Shown piece after piece: positions 1-10,919 of a stretch of 64,000 nucleotides of DNA (positions are counted from its first letter, which is position 1; the number at the start of each line of letters is the position of its first letter). A program made the position numbers and the translations under genes. The notes below the pieces were generated by a model. It saw nothing but the letters and a program-made list of their open reading frames with translations, was not told where the DNA came from and made no database searches. Where the stretch lies: positions 35,674-99,673 of the forward strand of contig JACQSX010000045.1 in assembly GCA_016211105.1 (NCBI GenBank). Direction: 5' to 3'. Source of the stretch: Acidobacteriota bacterium. Lineage in GTDB: Bacteria > Acidobacteriota > UBA6911 > JACQSX01.

Positions 1-1310
1 GCGGTCACCTGGCGTACTTTTTCCATAAATAAATTCCGCCCTCGATAATCTCCCAATGCCTGGAAGTGGGCCAGTTGTGCCGCACGCGACTCGCAGTCTT
101 CCAGACTGCGATAATGATCTTTCTCAATCAACGCCACCGCTCGCTGTAACTCAGCAGGCTCCAACTTGCGGCTGCGCAACAACTCTATCTCTGCGAGCGC
201 CGCCGCCTCCGCTCGATCGATCTTCGCCGGATCCAATGTGCACCGTATCAGAAACATGCCCACCCCGGGATAACTCATCTGCTGAATTTCGTAAGCATCC
301 ACAAGGCGTTCTTTCTCCATGAGTTGCTGATAAAAAATCGATCCTCGGCCGCCTCCCAACACTTGGCTCAGGACCACTAGAGGATAATAGTCCGGGTGTT
401 CGCGGCCGACGTCATGGTAGCCAAAAACAATCTGAGTTTGTTGAATGTCCCCGCGTAATTCCATGTAGCGGAGCGACGTTTGCTCCGTCTCGCCGGGGCC
501 CCTGGTGGCAACTTTGGAGGGGCGCTGGAATTGGCCGTACAATGCAGCTACTTTCTCCAAAACTCGGTCGCGCTGAACATCTCCGACCACCACTAGAATA
601 ATTCGATCCGGAGTGTAGAACTGCCGATAGAAGTTGGAAAGTTTTTCGCGGTTGATGGAGCGGAGCCCCCCTTCGGTTCCGATCCGCCAGCGGCGCATGC
701 GGTGCTTTTCAAACGCTATTTCCAGCAGCTTCTCGGTGGCAAAGGCGCCGGGATCATCCCACTTTCGCTTGCCCTCCTGGACAACCACTTCCAGTTCTTT
801 TTTTAATTCCTCGGCATCCAGGGCAGCATCTTGCAAAGCATCCGCTTGAATCTCGAGCGCCTTATTAAGATTTTCGGACGGGACTACGCTGTAGTACCAG
901 GTGTGGTCGTAAATGGTACTGGCGTTTAGAGTCCCGCCCAGGACACGGGTATCCTTGGCGACCTGGCCTACGGGACGGTGGACCGTGCCTTTGAAAAACA
1001 TGTGCTCCATGACATGAGAAACTCCGACGATGTCGTCACTTTCGTCAAGATAGCCGGCTTGAACGTAGGTTCCGACGCAAGCCACGGGCTGGGCGGGATA
1101 TTCTTCGACGATGACGGTCAAGCCGTTTCGTAGAACCGCCCGAACAAAATTTCCTTGATCGCTGCGCGAGCGGTAAGACTTCATGAATTCAGGCATCTTG
1201 CTGTCACGGCCCTCCTGGGCGCTACCAGGCCGGCGAAGCTGACCACGCAGCGACGTCGGCAGAAAAACGCATACGATTGCCAGGGTTAAAACTCGTTCCC
1301 AGGGTTTCAA
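1..1310 (-). CDS. M16 family zinc metalloprotease, C-terminus beyond the window
   Basis: This is a secreted or periplasmic zinc peptidase of the pitrilysin/insulinase (M16) family. Translating the minus strand from the TTG at 1310 gives a hydrophobic signal-like N-terminus (about residues 6-20) and then the inverted zinc motif HVMEH at residues 99-103, followed by the conserved FFKGT stretch and a downstream ELEVVVQEGK segment that fits the third zinc ligand. The last residues in view (ALGDYRGRNLFMEKVRQVT) match the end of an M16 C-terminal-type domain. The frame stays open to base 1, so the stop lies outside. About 436 residues are visible. An ATG-initiated reading just upstream hits a stop at once, so TTG is the best start. 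The family is clear from the motif; the substrate is unknown. Confidence 0.88.
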   Translation of the reverse strand, partial: MKPWERVLTLAIVCVFLPTSLRGQLRRPGSAQEGRDSKMPEFMKSYRSRSDQGNFVRAVLRNGLTVIVEEYPAQPVACVGTYVQAGYLDESDDIVGVSHVMEHMFFKGTVHRPVGQVAKDTRVLGGTLNASTIYDHTWYYSVVPSENLNKALEIQADALQDAALDAEELKKELEVVVQEGKRKWDDPGAFATEKLLEIAFEKHRMRRWRIGTEGGLRSINREKLSNFYRQFYTPDRIILVVVGDVQRDRVLEKVAALYGQFQRPSKVATRGPGETEQTSLRYMELRGDIQQTQIVFGYHDVGREHPDYYPLVVLSQVLGGGRGSIFYQQLMEKERLVDAYEIQQMSYPGVGMFLIRCTLDPAKIDRAEAAALAEIELLRSRKLEPAELQRAVALIEKDHYRSLEDCESRAAQLAHFQALGDYRGRNLFMEKVRQVT

Positions 1311-1442
1311 TGTACCTTCATGCTATCCATCAGGATGCATCCCTCGCGTCAAAAAGTATATCATCCCTGTGATTGATGCTTGTTTTGTCCCCAAAACGCT
1401 CAGATCTTATCGAATACAAAAAAGAAGAAAGGAGGAGCGCGT

Positions 1443-1616
1443 ATGGCAATCCTGGCAGTCATGTGGATCATTGTATTTGCCCTTGTTGCGATCATGGTAT
1501 TGAGAGGTTCGAAGACAAGCACGGAAATATTGAAGGAGTATCGCAAGCAAAGAGAAGGGGAGCGGTCGGACCCATCCGTGTACGAACGAGATCCTTTACC
1601 AGGCGGAATCCTTTGA
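1443..1616 (+). CDS. Small single-pass membrane protein (57 aa)
   Basis: I do not recognise a family. The ATG at 1443 is preceded by a strong ribosome binding site (GGAGG at about 1431-1435), which decides the start over the upstream ATG at 1380. The product has one hydrophobic segment (about residues 2-20) followed by a basic, charged cytoplasmic-type tail containing KEYRKQREGE. It is divergent from the M16 protease. The ribosome binding site and a clean membrane helix argue for a real gene, but its short length leaves doubt. Confidence 0.5.
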   Translation: MAILAVMWIIVFALVAIMVLRGSKTSTEILKEYRKQREGERSDPSVYERDPLPGGIL

Positions 1617-2191
1617 CTCAAGCGGCACGCTCTTGCAAGACTCTCTCCCTGGGGACGGGCACGTTGAATTCAGCAGGATTCATGCCGCGCGAAGTTGGGG
1701 TGGGGCATGTCTTTGCCCATGAGTGCCCGCATGACTGGTTGATATGGAAGCAGGAGACAACAAATCATTAATCTAGTACTATATATATAATTAACAGGAA
1801 CCTCTCCAATAAGTAACTGAGACAAACGGTCCACGACCCGTTTCATTTTTGCATTTAAGCTGGGCTGGCAGCGCGGTCACGGGAGGTAAGCTCCGCAAGA
1901 AGGATCTGACTTTCGTCGATCCACAATCAGTGTTCACACGACGTAAGGCGCTTGGTTCGTGTATGATTTGCAGCAAGGAGAAGTGGGCGGAAAGAGCGGC
2001 GATGGGCGGGCTGTTAAGAGTGCCTCAAGAGGAAAATTATCGGAGGCTGTGCCGGCGTAAATCTCTTCTCGTTGTCCTTGTGTGTACGATGTTCATTCGA
2101 TGAAACTGCTGCTGCCCGTCATTTAAGGGCATTTAACGCCTGGTTGTAGTTTTCCCCTAAAGTTTGTAAATTTGTACATTAGGAAATTCAT
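1617..2191. other. Gene-poor interval upstream of leuC
   Basis: No convincing gene was found in these 575 bases. The plus-strand frame 1849-2103 lacks a ribosome binding site and any recognisable motif. An AT-rich patch (ATATATATAATTAA around 1780-1795) could hold a promoter. The segment directly before leuC is also AT-rich. I looked for a leucine leader peptide and a T-box and recognised neither. Confidence 0.4.
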
Positions 2192-3589
2192 ATGAAGACG
2201 CTTTATGAAAAGATCTGGGAGAAACATCTGGTCTGGCAGGAGCCGCAAAAGCCGGCACTGCTTTACATCGACTTACACCTCGTCCATGAAGTGACATCTC
2301 CTCAGGCCTTCGAGGGTCTGCGGCTTGCGGGGCTGCGGGTCAAGCGGCCCGAACTGACATTTGCGACCCTGGACCATAACGTTCCCACCTGGGAGCGAAG
2401 CCGCCCCATCGAAGACCCGATTTCGGCGCAACAAATCCAGACTCTCAGTGCCAACTGCAGTCAATTTGGGATTTCCCTATTCGATTTGAACAGCCCCCAC
2501 CAAGGAATCGTGCATGTCATTGGCCCCGAACTGGGTCTCACCCTTCCAGGCATCACGATCGTGTGTGGAGACAGCCATACATCTACCCATGGAGCGTTTG
2601 GAGCGCTGGCTTTCGGGATTGGCACCAGCGAGGTCGAGCATGTCCTGGCTACCCAGTGCCTGCAGCAGAACAAAGCGAAGAACTTTAGAATCTCGTTCCA
2701 CGGGAAGCTTCCGGAGCGGGTGTCGGCCAAGGACGCGGTGCTGTTTATGATTCGCATGATCGGAACGGATGGGGCAACCGGCTATGTCCTGGAATATGCC
2801 GGCTCGATGATCGAGGCGCTCAGCATGGAGCAGCGCATGACGATTTGTAATATGTCCATCGAAGCAGGAGCACGGGCAGGAATGATTGCCCCCGATGACA
2901 CTACCTTCTGCTACCTGGAAGGACGCTCATACACTCCCCGTGGACAACGGTTTCAAGAAGCTGTAGAGATGTGGCGAACGCTTCCATCCGATTTAGGAGC
3001 CCGCTTTGACCGCGAGTTGACAATCGACGTCGGCGCTTTGCAACCCCAGGTTTCCTGGGGTACCAGCCCAGGCATGGTAGTCGACGTCAACGGCGTCGTC
3101 CCATCGCCGGATTCATTTTCGGATCCCAATATGCGAAAGGCCGTCGAGCAAGCTTTGCGCTACATGGAGTTGGAACCTGGCACAACCATCATTGGATTGA
3201 GACTGGACCGCGTATTCATTGGTTCATGTACCAACTCACGCATCGAGGACCTCCGGGCGGCCGCTCAAATAGTTCGAGGCAGGAAAGTTGCCGAATCTCT
3301 GCGTGCCATGGTGGTTCCAGGATCTGAAGCAGTGCGACGCCAAGCCCAGCAGGAAGGTTTAGACAAGATTTTCATCGACGCTGGTTTTGACTGGCGCCAC
3401 AGCGGCTGCAGCATGTGTCTGGGAATGAATCCGGACATCTTACAGCCCGGCCAGCGCTGCGCGTCCACTTCTAATCGCAATTTTGAAGGGCGGCAAGGAC
3501 GCGGCGGCCGCACCCATCTGGTCAGTCCGCAAATGGCGGCGGCGGCCGCCATTGCCGGACACTTTGTCGATGTAAGAACATGGGACTAA
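2192..3589 (+). CDS. leuC: 3-isopropylmalate dehydratase large subunit
   Basis: LeuC is the [4Fe-4S] subunit of isopropylmalate isomerase, which converts 2-isopropylmalate to 3-isopropylmalate in leucine synthesis together with LeuD. The 465-residue product has normal family length. It carries the cluster cysteines in order: C346 in IGSCTNSR, and C406 and C409 in [12 protein letters not shown]. It also has the aconitase-type [13 protein letters not shown] motif at 125-137. The ATG at 2192 is preceded by AGGAAA. LeuD follows after 146 bases, which contain a short repeat. No leuB or leuA is visible nearby, so the pathway is split across the genome. Confidence 0.97.
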   Translation: MKTLYEKIWEKHLVWQEPQKPALLYIDLHLVHEVTSPQAFEGLRLAGLRVKRPELTFATLDHNVPTWERSRPIEDPISAQQIQTLSANCSQFGISLFDLNSPHQGIVHVIGPELGLTLPGITIVCGDSHTSTHGAFGALAFGIGTSEVEHVLATQCLQQNKAKNFRISFHGKLPERVSAKDAVLFMIRMIGTDGATGYVLEYAGSMIEALSMEQRMTICNMSIEAGARAGMIAPDDTTFCYLEGRSYTPRGQRFQEAVEMWRTLPSDLGARFDRELTIDVGALQPQVSWGTSPGMVVDVNGVVPSPDSFSDPNMRKAVEQALRYMELEPGTTIIGLRLDRVFIGSCTNSRIEDLRAAAQIVRGRKVAESLRAMVVPGSEAVRRQAQQEGLDKIFIDAGFDWRHSGCSMCLGMNPDILQPGQRCASTSNRNFEGRQGRGGRTHLVSPQMAAAAAIAGHFVDVRTWD

Positions 3590-3690
3590 GAGGATTGTGG
3601 ATTGCGGGCGGTCTCGGTGTCGCTTGTCGTCACCGATGTCCCCTGCATCGCCTCCTCCTCGCTCCTGGATCTCGCCTCGCAAGCCCCATC

Positions 3691-3727
3691 AGCAAACGTT
3701 ACCGTATTTATGAATCGAGGTACTTAG
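3691..3727 (+). repeat. Short dispersed palindromic repeat, copy 1
   Basis: The 37-base stretch between leuC and leuD is repeated in inverted orientation at 6773-6809 with 35 of 37 identical bases. Its right part (TTTATGAATCGAGGTAC) is also shared with the palindrome at 4366-4399. The element ends 8 bases before the leuD start, so it overlaps the place where a ribosome binding site would lie. Confidence 0.8.
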
Positions 3728-3735
3728 GATAACTC

Positions 3736-4365
3736 ATGACCCCTTTTACCAGTCACACAGGCCGTGTTCTTCCCGTGGACCGAGTCAATGTTGACACCGA
3801 TCAGATCATCCCCAAGCAATTCCTCAAAGCGATCGAGCGCACCGGCTTTGGCCGCTATCTCTTTTTTGACTGGCGCTTCCATCCTGACGGGCGAGAGAAC
3901 GCCGACTTCATTTTGAATCATCCCGACAGACGGGGATGCACCGTGTTGCTCGCGCGAGCCAACTTTGGTTGTGGTTCCAGTCGAGAACACGCGCCTTGGG
4001 CCTTGCGAGATTACGGATTTCAGGTATTGATCGCTCCTAGCTTCGCTGATATCTTTTACAACAACTGTCTCAAAAACGGGTTGCTTCCGCTCACACTTGC
4101 GGAAAACGAGGTGGACGTCTTGTTCCAAAAGGCGATCGCCGATCCCCGGCTGGAAGTCTCCGTCGACCTGCAAACACAGACGGTCGTTTCGGAGGATTTT
4201 CAGGCTAACTTCCCGATGAATCCTTTTCAAAAGGAGTGCCTTCTAAAAGGGCTGGATGACATTGCGCTGACGCTGCAGCACCAAGAGAAAATCATCGGTT
4301 ACGAAGCAAGGACTCGAAATCCAAGAACCGGAAAACCAATCCTGACTTCTGCCGAGCAGAGCTGA
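3736..4365 (+). CDS. leuD: 3-isopropylmalate dehydratase small subunit
   Basis: LeuD is the swivelling small subunit that completes the isopropylmalate isomerase with LeuC. The 209-residue product is normal in length. It shows the family pattern VDTDQIIPKQFLK near residues 18-30 and the GCGSSREHAPWAL signature around residue 80. The start ATG at 3736 has no clear ribosome binding site because the dispersed repeat occupies the upstream bases; translation may depend on leuC or on a weak AGGAT. A palindrome follows the stop immediately. Confidence 0.96.
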   Translation: MTPFTSHTGRVLPVDRVNVDTDQIIPKQFLKAIERTGFGRYLFFDWRFHPDGRENADFILNHPDRRGCTVLLARANFGCGSSREHAPWALRDYGFQVLIAPSFADIFYNNCLKNGLLPLTLAENEVDVLFQKAIADPRLEVSVDLQTQTVVSEDFQANFPMNPFQKECLLKGLDDIALTLQHQEKIIGYEARTRNPRTGKPILTSAEQS

Positions 4366-4399
4366 CTTAGTACCTCGATTTATGAATCGAGGTACGTAG
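4366..4399. repeat. Palindromic repeat, copy 2 (hairpin after leuD)
   Basis: Arms TACCTCGATT (4371-4380) and AATCGAGGTA (4385-4394) are perfectly complementary around a TATG loop. The pairing extends to about 15 bases with two mismatches. The element begins just after the leuD stop and shares its right arm with the repeats at 3691-3727 and 6773-6809. As RNA it would form a stable hairpin, but no T-run follows, so it is not a standard terminator. Confidence 0.8.
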
Positions 4400-4424
4400 G
4401 CTTGCCCCTAAGTTTACTCCGGCC

Positions 4425-5069
4425 TTACCTGGCGCCAACACGTTTCAGTCGCGCCGTACCCAGCAGCAGGGGGACTCCAATCCCAATCTTTTCCGCCTCA
4501 ATCGACTCCATTTGGAAGCCGGCTGCCTCGATGAGTGCGCCGGTTTGCCGGTTCACCGTGCAGCCAGCGGCCAACCGCTTCCATACGGGTTCGATCGAAT
4601 CTTGCATCCTCCCTACCCATCCTTCTGCCCGCACGTGCTCGATAAAGTGAAAGCGCCCATCCGATTTGAGCACTCGCCGAATCTCCAAAAGTGCCTGGTT
4701 CGGATCCATTACCGTGCACAGCACTAAAGTACTGACCACGTGGTCAAACGAACGATCCACAAACGGGAGACGCTCGGCAGCAGCCAGTTGCAAAAGCGCC
4801 TTTGGACGACCCATCTTCCGAACCTTCTTTTCCGCGCGCCGCAACATAAATGGGTCCGGCTCGGTGGCGATTAACTGGACGGCCGCAGGATAATAGGCGA
4901 GGTTAGCGCCCGTCCCAAGGCCGATCTCGAGGACTTTCCCTTGAAGACACCCAAGTAATTTCGCGCGCAGCTTGGCGAGGAGTCGACGCTCCGCGACACG
5001 CATCAGCACGTCGTATACGGCGGCAAAGTACGGATGACCTTTGGTTGCTCCGTGCGGATTCATGTTCAA
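4425..5069 (-). CDS. Class I SAM-dependent methyltransferase
   Basis: This is a small UbiE/Methyltransf_11-like methyltransferase of 214 residues. The SAM-binding motif I, VLEIGLGTGANLAYYP, lies around residues 45-60. An acidic end of strand 2 (ATEPDP) and a motif DHVVSTLVLCTV follow, as usual for the fold. The substrate cannot be told from sequence. The N-terminus (HPYFAAVYDVLMRVAERR) resembles proteins annotated as phospholipid- or quinone-type methyltransferases, but this is only similarity of pattern. It lies convergent to leuD and 189 bases downstream of ttcA on the same strand. Confidence 0.85.
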   Translation of the reverse strand: MNMNPHGATKGHPYFAAVYDVLMRVAERRLLAKLRAKLLGCLQGKVLEIGLGTGANLAYYPAAVQLIATEPDPFMLRRAEKKVRKMGRPKALLQLAAAERLPFVDRSFDHVVSTLVLCTVMDPNQALLEIRRVLKSDGRFHFIEHVRAEGWVGRMQDSIEPVWKRLAAGCTVNRQTGALIEAAGFQMESIEAEKIGIGVPLLLGTARLKRVGAR

Positions 5070-5121
5070 TCACGCTGTTTCGCTCCGGGCGCTTCAATCA
5101 GATAATAGAGGGCGGACACCC

Positions 5122-6104
<983 letters not shown>

Positions 6105-6326
6105 TCAGGCCTATTGTAGCCACTGCGAACCCCAGAGACTACCTCCCCCGATCGAAGTCGTTGTTCTGAGGTGCTGTGCGCCAGGATCCCGGCCTTGAAG
6201 CGACCCCAGGCGGACAACACGACCCATTCCGACTTACGACCGTTCCCCGAGATCTGTCTTTTGACAAAGTGCGACTCAGACGTTAAGAAAACACTGGATT
6301 CGAAAATATTCGCAGGAGGTAGAAAG

Positions 6327-6776
6327 ATGCAACTAACCAGATATACTCCATTCTCGGAGCTGACATCGCTGCAGGGGGCAATGAATCGTTTATGGCGCCA
6401 TGCTTTCTCGCCCGCATGGGGAGATGAAGGCGTTGACACGATCAGCACCTTGGTACCCCCGGTAGACATTCACGAAACTGCCGACAGCCTGGAATTCTAC
6501 GCTGAGCTGCCCGGATTTGAAAAGGACCAGATCGATATTCGGGTAGATCAGGGGAACCTCATCCTAAGCGGAGAGCGAAAGTTCGAAGAGGATGTTAAGG
6601 AAGAGGACTTTCATCGGATTGAGCGCTCTTACGGGAAATTTCAACGGACTTTCTCGCTACCCCCGTCGGTCGATGCTGGCAAGATTAAGGCGACGCTGAA
6701 GAACGGAGTGCTGCATATCACATTACCGAAGGCCGAGGCCGCCAAACCTCGCCAAGTCCCGGTGTCTGTCAGCTAA
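6327..6776 (+). CDS. Small heat-shock protein, Hsp20/alpha-crystallin family
   Basis: This is an ATP-independent holdase chaperone of 149 residues. The alpha-crystallin domain begins near residue 48 (VPPVDIHETADSLEFYAELPGF) and continues through LSGERKFE and the FxRxFxLP block (GKFQRTFSLPP). It then reaches the hallmark LKNGVLHITLPK near residue 130. The start at 6327 follows an excellent ribosome binding site (AGGAGG at 6314-6319); the longer frame from 6171 is less likely. I saw no CIRCE element upstream. The stop codon lies inside copy 3 of the dispersed repeat. Confidence 0.95.
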   Translation: MQLTRYTPFSELTSLQGAMNRLWRHAFSPAWGDEGVDTISTLVPPVDIHETADSLEFYAELPGFEKDQIDIRVDQGNLILSGERKFEEDVKEEDFHRIERSYGKFQRTFSLPPSVDAGKIKATLKNGVLHITLPKAEAAKPRQVPVSVS

Positions 6777-6809
6777 GTACCTCGATTCATAAATACGATA
6801 ACGTTTGTT
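6773..6809 (-). repeat. Short dispersed repeat, copy 3 (inverted)
   Basis: This is the reverse complement of the 37-base element at 3691-3727, with two mismatches. It starts at the hsp20 stop codon (TAA 6774-6776). Copies 1 and 3 therefore face each other across 3.1 kb that holds leuD, the methyltransferase, ttcA and hsp20. Confidence 0.8.
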
Positions 6810-7387
6810 GCGGGCGCAATGGGTTTATTTCGCTTGTGCGTGCTGAGCCTGGATGTCTTCATCGCTTCCGCTGCTGATGTCTGGGGGGAGCTACCTCGTC
6901 CCAGACATGCAAGACCCGAGGGCGACAAATGCGTACTTGGCCGCTGGGAAGCCGTGAAGAAATTGTAGCGCCGGCATCTTGCCGGCCGCTGCTCCGCCGA
7001 ACAGTTGGCCGGAAACCGGCGCTACATCCGATCTTTTCACGGCTTCTGACGCTCCCGGCTTTGACGTGGTAGCGCCGTCATGGAAATGGCGGCGTGACCT
7101 TCGCACCGTTGTCATCAAAGAAATTGATTTGAACCGTAATCGGTTGATCAGAGGTGTTGATCAAAATTAGCTCTGTTTGCCGATAAACTTCAACATCACC
7201 TCCACCACAGAACGCTCAGAGTGAGGGGAAGATGGAAGGAATAGAGGGAGAAGGGGATGCAAGAATGGCGTTTCCGTTTTCTGCGCCAGGCGGAAGATCA
7301 CCCTGTCGGTGGTGAAGAACACCGACGGGTTACCCATGCGAGAAAAATAGCGGACCTTGAAGAACCGCCCGGAACATACACGTGTGC
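6810..7387. other. Intergenic interval with a possible gene remnant
   Basis: No intact gene is convincing here. The minus-strand frame at 7167-7391 contains VRYFSRMGNPSVFFTTDRV, which resembles the opening motif of large secreted repeat (SBBP-type) proteins seen in Acidobacteriota, so it may be a 5' remnant of one. That match is from memory of the motif and is weak. The rest holds an inverted repeat described separately. Confidence 0.3.
6965..7025. repeat. Intergenic inverted repeat with GTAGCGCCGG arms
   Basis: GTAGCGCCGG at 6965-6974 pairs perfectly with CCGGCGCTAC at 7016-7025. A nested stem, CCGGCC (6982-6987) with GGCCGG (7007-7012), lies inside. The layout looks like a mobile or structural intergenic repeat. 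A partial arm, CGGCGCTAC, recurs at 31731-31739. Confidence 0.65.
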
Positions 7388-7855
7388 TCACCTTTGATCG
7401 CTGGACTCCTGAACGCTGGTGGTTGACGCCTCTGGTTGTGCTTTCAACAACAAAACGGGAATCGTCACGTTATGGCGGACCGAGCGGGCAACGCTTCCGA
7501 AGAGCCAATCTTTCAAAAGGCCATGGCCATGGGTGCTCATGGCGATGAGGTCAACATGTTGATCGCACACCAAGCGGATAATTTCGTCAGCCGGTTCCCC
7601 GTGGGCGAGATAGTAGTCTGCCTGAAATCCCTTGGCGCACAGTTCTGCACAGACCTCTTCCAGGTAAGCACGATCTTTTCTCATCTCTTCGGATTCACGT
7701 AGGATCAGCCGGTCGTAGTTTCGAGCGACCCATCCGTCAGCCACGTGCATCAGCAGCAGGCGTGAACCGTGAATTCGCGCCAGTTTTTCAATATGTTTGA
7801 GAATGGTTTTGTCCGCCGGCGAATTTTCTAAGGGGAGAAGAATTGTTTTATACAT
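7388..7855 (-). CDS. Universal stress protein (UspA family)
   Basis: This is a single-domain USP of 155 residues. The N-terminus MYKTILLPLENS and the ATP-binding signature GHGLLKDWLFGSVARSV near the C-terminus are diagnostic of the nucleotide-binding subclass. Expression and function in stress are known for the family in general; the specific role here is not visible. It lies 130 bases downstream of an NRAMP metal transporter on the same strand, a pairing that suggests shared control or metal-linked regulation. Confidence 0.92.
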   Translation of the reverse strand: MYKTILLPLENSPADKTILKHIEKLARIHGSRLLLMHVADGWVARNYDRLILRESEEMRKDRAYLEEVCAELCAKGFQADYYLAHGEPADEIIRLVCDQHVDLIAMSTHGHGLLKDWLFGSVARSVRHNVTIPVLLLKAQPEASTTSVQESSDQR

Positions 7856-7985
7856 CTTTCAAGCCCCGCTACGGATCATTGTAACTGGGTCGGGTCTTTC
7901 GTGTCGGTTATCTGACCAGGATGCCGAATCCAGCAGCCGGGACCACATTGTTCGAAACCTCGCTCCTCATGGTTCCACCGAGACT

Positions 7986-9320
7986 CTAGCTTTCGCCACC
8001 AGCCAAAATCGTCCAGAGCAGGAATGCGTTGAAACCAATAATTGCAACCGCAATGATCGACGCACACAGGCGTAACCAAACCGGCGCTACCAGTTCTCCC
8101 ATTTTTGCTCTTTGGCCCGTGAACTGGACCAGCGGAACAACCGCGAAAGAAAGTTGAAGACTCAGAATGACTTGGCTAAGAATAAGTAGCTTGCCTGTTC
8201 CCCGCTCCCCATAAAGACCAGCTACAATCACGGCAGGAATGATAGCAATCAACCGCGTGATCAAGCGTCGAAGCCAAGGCCGAAGGCGGATATTGAGGAA
8301 TCCCTCCATCACAATCTGTCCCGCCAAGGTTCCCGTGAGGGTGGAATTTTGACCCGAGGCCAGCAACGCGATGGCAAAGACGATGCCGGCCGAGGTAATT
8401 CCCAGAACCGGAGAAAGCAAACGGTACGCGTCTTCGATGTCGGCCACGTTTTGATAGCCCGTGTTGTGAAAGGTGGCGGCAGAGACAATCAAGATCGCGG
8501 CATTGATGAACAGCGCAAGGCTGAGGGCAACGGTGGAATCGACAGTGGCGAATCTGAGCGCTTCTTTCTTGCTTGGGACCGTATCCATATATTTGCGCGT
8601 TTGCACGACCGAGGAATGCAGGTATAGATTGTGCGGCATCACGGTCGCTCCGAGTATTCCGATCGCAATATAAAGCATGTCAGGATTGCGGATGATTTCT
8701 CCCGACGGGAGAAAGCCTGCTGCGACCCTCCTCCAATCAGGCTGGGACCACCAGATCTCGGCTGCGAAACAAGCTGCAATCACCGCGATCATTGAAATAA
8801 CAAGCGCTTCGATGAAACGAAATCCTCGATTTTGCAAGTACAAAACCATCAGGACATCCAACGCGGTAATGCATACGCCCCATACCACGGGAATTCCAAA
8901 CAAAAGCTTGAGCGCGATTGCCGATCCGATCACTTCCGCCAGATCGCACGCAGCAATTGCGATTTCGCACAACAGCCAAAGCGCAAAACTAACACCGCGC
9001 GAATAACTGTCGCGACACGCTTGCGCCAGGTCACGGCCCGCGCCAATCCCTAGACGAGCCGCCAGCGGCTGCAGCACCATGGCCATCATGTTGGACAGCA
9101 GGATGACCGACAAAAGCGTGTAGTAGAAGCGAGCTCCACCGGCTAGGTCGGTCGCCCAGTTTCCCGGGTCCATGTACCCGACGGCAACCAGATATCCAGG
9201 TCCGGAAAAGGCCAAGAGCTTGCGCCAAAAGCTTGCTCCCATGGGAATCGGGACGGACTGGTGCACCTCCGGAAGACTCGGCAGTATTGGAGTGGATCTC
9301 CAGCTATTGTTGTGATTCAT
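7986..9320 (-). CDS. mntH: NRAMP-family divalent metal transporter
   Basis: This is a proton-coupled Mn2+/Fe2+ importer of the inner membrane, 444 residues with about 11 hydrophobic helices. The first helix carries the metal-binding [12 protein letters not shown] motif (around residue 52). The sixth helix has [15 protein letters not shown], the second half of the metal site. Both signatures are intact, so manganese or iron transport is well supported. The ATG at 9320 gives an N-terminal tail of about 28 residues before the first helix. I did not recognise an MntR or Fur box upstream. Confidence 0.94.
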   Translation of the reverse strand: MNHNNSWRSTPILPSLPEVHQSVPIPMGASFWRKLLAFSGPGYLVAVGYMDPGNWATDLAGGARFYYTLLSVILLSNMMAMVLQPLAARLGIGAGRDLAQACRDSYSRGVSFALWLLCEIAIAACDLAEVIGSAIALKLLFGIPVVWGVCITALDVLMVLYLQNRGFRFIEALVISMIAVIAACFAAEIWWSQPDWRRVAAGFLPSGEIIRNPDMLYIAIGILGATVMPHNLYLHSSVVQTRKYMDTVPSKKEALRFATVDSTVALSLALFINAAILIVSAATFHNTGYQNVADIEDAYRLLSPVLGITSAGIVFAIALLASGQNSTLTGTLAGQIVMEGFLNIRLRPWLRRLITRLIAIIPAVIVAGLYGERGTGKLLILSQVILSLQLSFAVVPLVQFTGQRAKMGELVAPVWLRLCASIIAVAIIGFNAFLLWTILAGGES

Positions 9321-9605
9321 ACACCTACAAATAGCGGCGCAGAATGCGTTTCAGCGCCCCGGAAGTGAAAAGTTCGAACGCACGGCGCACGTGGTACCAT
9401 CGATAATGAACTCACCGTCTCGTCTCTATCTTACTCTAATCTTCTCCAATTCTTTCTTGGGACAAGTCCTTCGCCGCCGCAATCATTCTGCAATAAAACT
9501 AGATTCAGATATGATGTGTGCGGCAGTGAATGAGGCGCGGAAGACTAAATTCTGCTTCTCAATTTTTATCTGTCTCCGTTCCTTCGCCGCCCAAACCTGA
9601 TTCCC

Positions 9606-10919
9606 ATGAATGCTGAGCACACGGCGCCAGTGCGTAAGAGGGAGATTTTTGGCTGGTGTATGTACGACGTCGCGGACTCGGGTTTCACCACGGTCATGGT
9701 CACCACCCTCTATCCGATCTACTATGGCAGTATTGTCGTCGGTAATCCCCAGACAGCGGATTTTCTCTGGGGGTTGTCGGCTTCGATCTCCGAAATCGTC
9801 GTGGCGGCGCTTGCGCCAATCCTGGGAGCGATTGCTGATTTTTCGGGTAGCCGCAAAAAGTTTTTGGCCGGTTGTGCGTTGCTGATTATCTCCTTTACGG
9901 CTGCGCTTTACTTTGTTGGACCTGGCATGGTCTGGCTGGGACTGGCGCTCTTTATCATTGCCAACATCGGATTTGCCGGCGGCGGGATCTTCATTGACAG
10001 CTTCCTCCCCTGGATCTCGAACGAATCCAACGCAGGTCGTATTTCCGGATTGAAGTGGGCGATGGGTTACGGGGGTGGCTTGCTTTGCCTGGCTTTGTGT
10101 ATTCCGTTGGCCAAAGACATCGTCGATCAACCTACACCGCAACAACTGTCCTATGCGCGGCTGGTACCGGTGGTCGTGGCCGGATACTACGCCATCTCCG
10201 TAATCCCAACGTTCTTGTTCCTGCGCGACCGGAGCGTCCTGCAGCCTTTACCTCCGGGCGAAGGGTATTGGACCGTGGGATTCCGTCAATTGAAGCGCAC
10301 ACTGCAACAAATGCAGCGTTATCGGGAACTATTCAAGCTCTTCATTGCTTTTCTCTTCTACAACGACGGAATCGTCACCGTGATCTACTTCTCGGCCCGT
10401 TTTGCCAAGGAGACGTTTGGCTTCACCGCTTCTGAAATTTCAAGGATGTTCATTGCCATCAATGTGATCGCTGCAGCGGGCGCGCTGGCCTTTGGCCAGC
10501 TTGCTGACCGCATCGGGCAGAAGCGAACGATTTTTATCTCGCTCGGAGTTTGGATGGCAGCCCTCCTGGTCGCGTATTTCTCCTTTTCGAAAACGACCTT
10601 TTATATTGTCGCCGCGCTGGTGGGCATCGGCATCGGCTCCTGCCAATCCGTCACACGTAGCTTGGTGGCGCTGTTTACGCCCCCGCAGAATTCAGCAGAG
10701 TTCTACGGCTTTCTCGGCGTCGCCGGCAAGGCGATGGCCTTTGCCGGCCCCCTGATCTTTGGATTGGTGTCGAGCATTGCCGGAAGCCAGCGCCCGGCCA
10801 TTCTTTCAATCAGCGCGTTCTTCGTGGTTGGGATGGTTCTCCTTTGGTTTGTCGATGAGCAGCGTGGCAGAGAAGCAAGCCGGATCGCGGTCGGTGCGTC
10901 ACCGCGAGGGAGTTCATAA
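9606..10919 (+). CDS. MFS permease, ATG22/UMF1-like
   Basis: This is a 12-helix transporter of 437 residues. The N-terminal KREIFGWCMYDVADSGFTT and the following LYPIYYG are typical of the bacterial members of the Atg22-like (UMF1) branch of the MFS. LADRIGQKRTIFISL around residue 298 is the classic MFS loop motif. The yeast relatives release amino acids from vacuoles, but the bacterial substrates are unknown, so none is assigned. The ATG at 9606 has no strong ribosome binding site. Confidence 0.85.
   Translation: MNAEHTAPVRKREIFGWCMYDVADSGFTTVMVTTLYPIYYGSIVVGNPQTADFLWGLSASISEIVVAALAPILGAIADFSGSRKKFLAGCALLIISFTAALYFVGPGMVWLGLALFIIANIGFAGGGIFIDSFLPWISNESNAGRISGLKWAMGYGGGLLCLALCIPLAKDIVDQPTPQQLSYARLVPVVVAGYYAISVIPTFLFLRDRSVLQPLPPGEGYWTVGFRQLKRTLQQMQRYRELFKLFIAFLFYNDGIVTVIYFSARFAKETFGFTASEISRMFIAINVIAAAGALAFGQLADRIGQKRTIFISLGVWMAALLVAYFSFSKTTFYIVAALVGIGIGSCQSVTRSLVALFTPPQNSAEFYGFLGVAGKAMAFAGPLIFGLVSSIAGSQRPAILSISAFFVVGMVLLWFVDEQRGREASRIAVGASPRGSS

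Noticed and set aside
1849..2103. 84-residue frame upstream of leuC, considered as a leader peptide
   Set aside because: No run of leucine codons and no terminator/antiterminator pair was visible.
9483..10145. 220-residue minus-strand frame
   Set aside because: Antisense to the MFS permease, rich in Arg/Gln as expected for a shadow frame.
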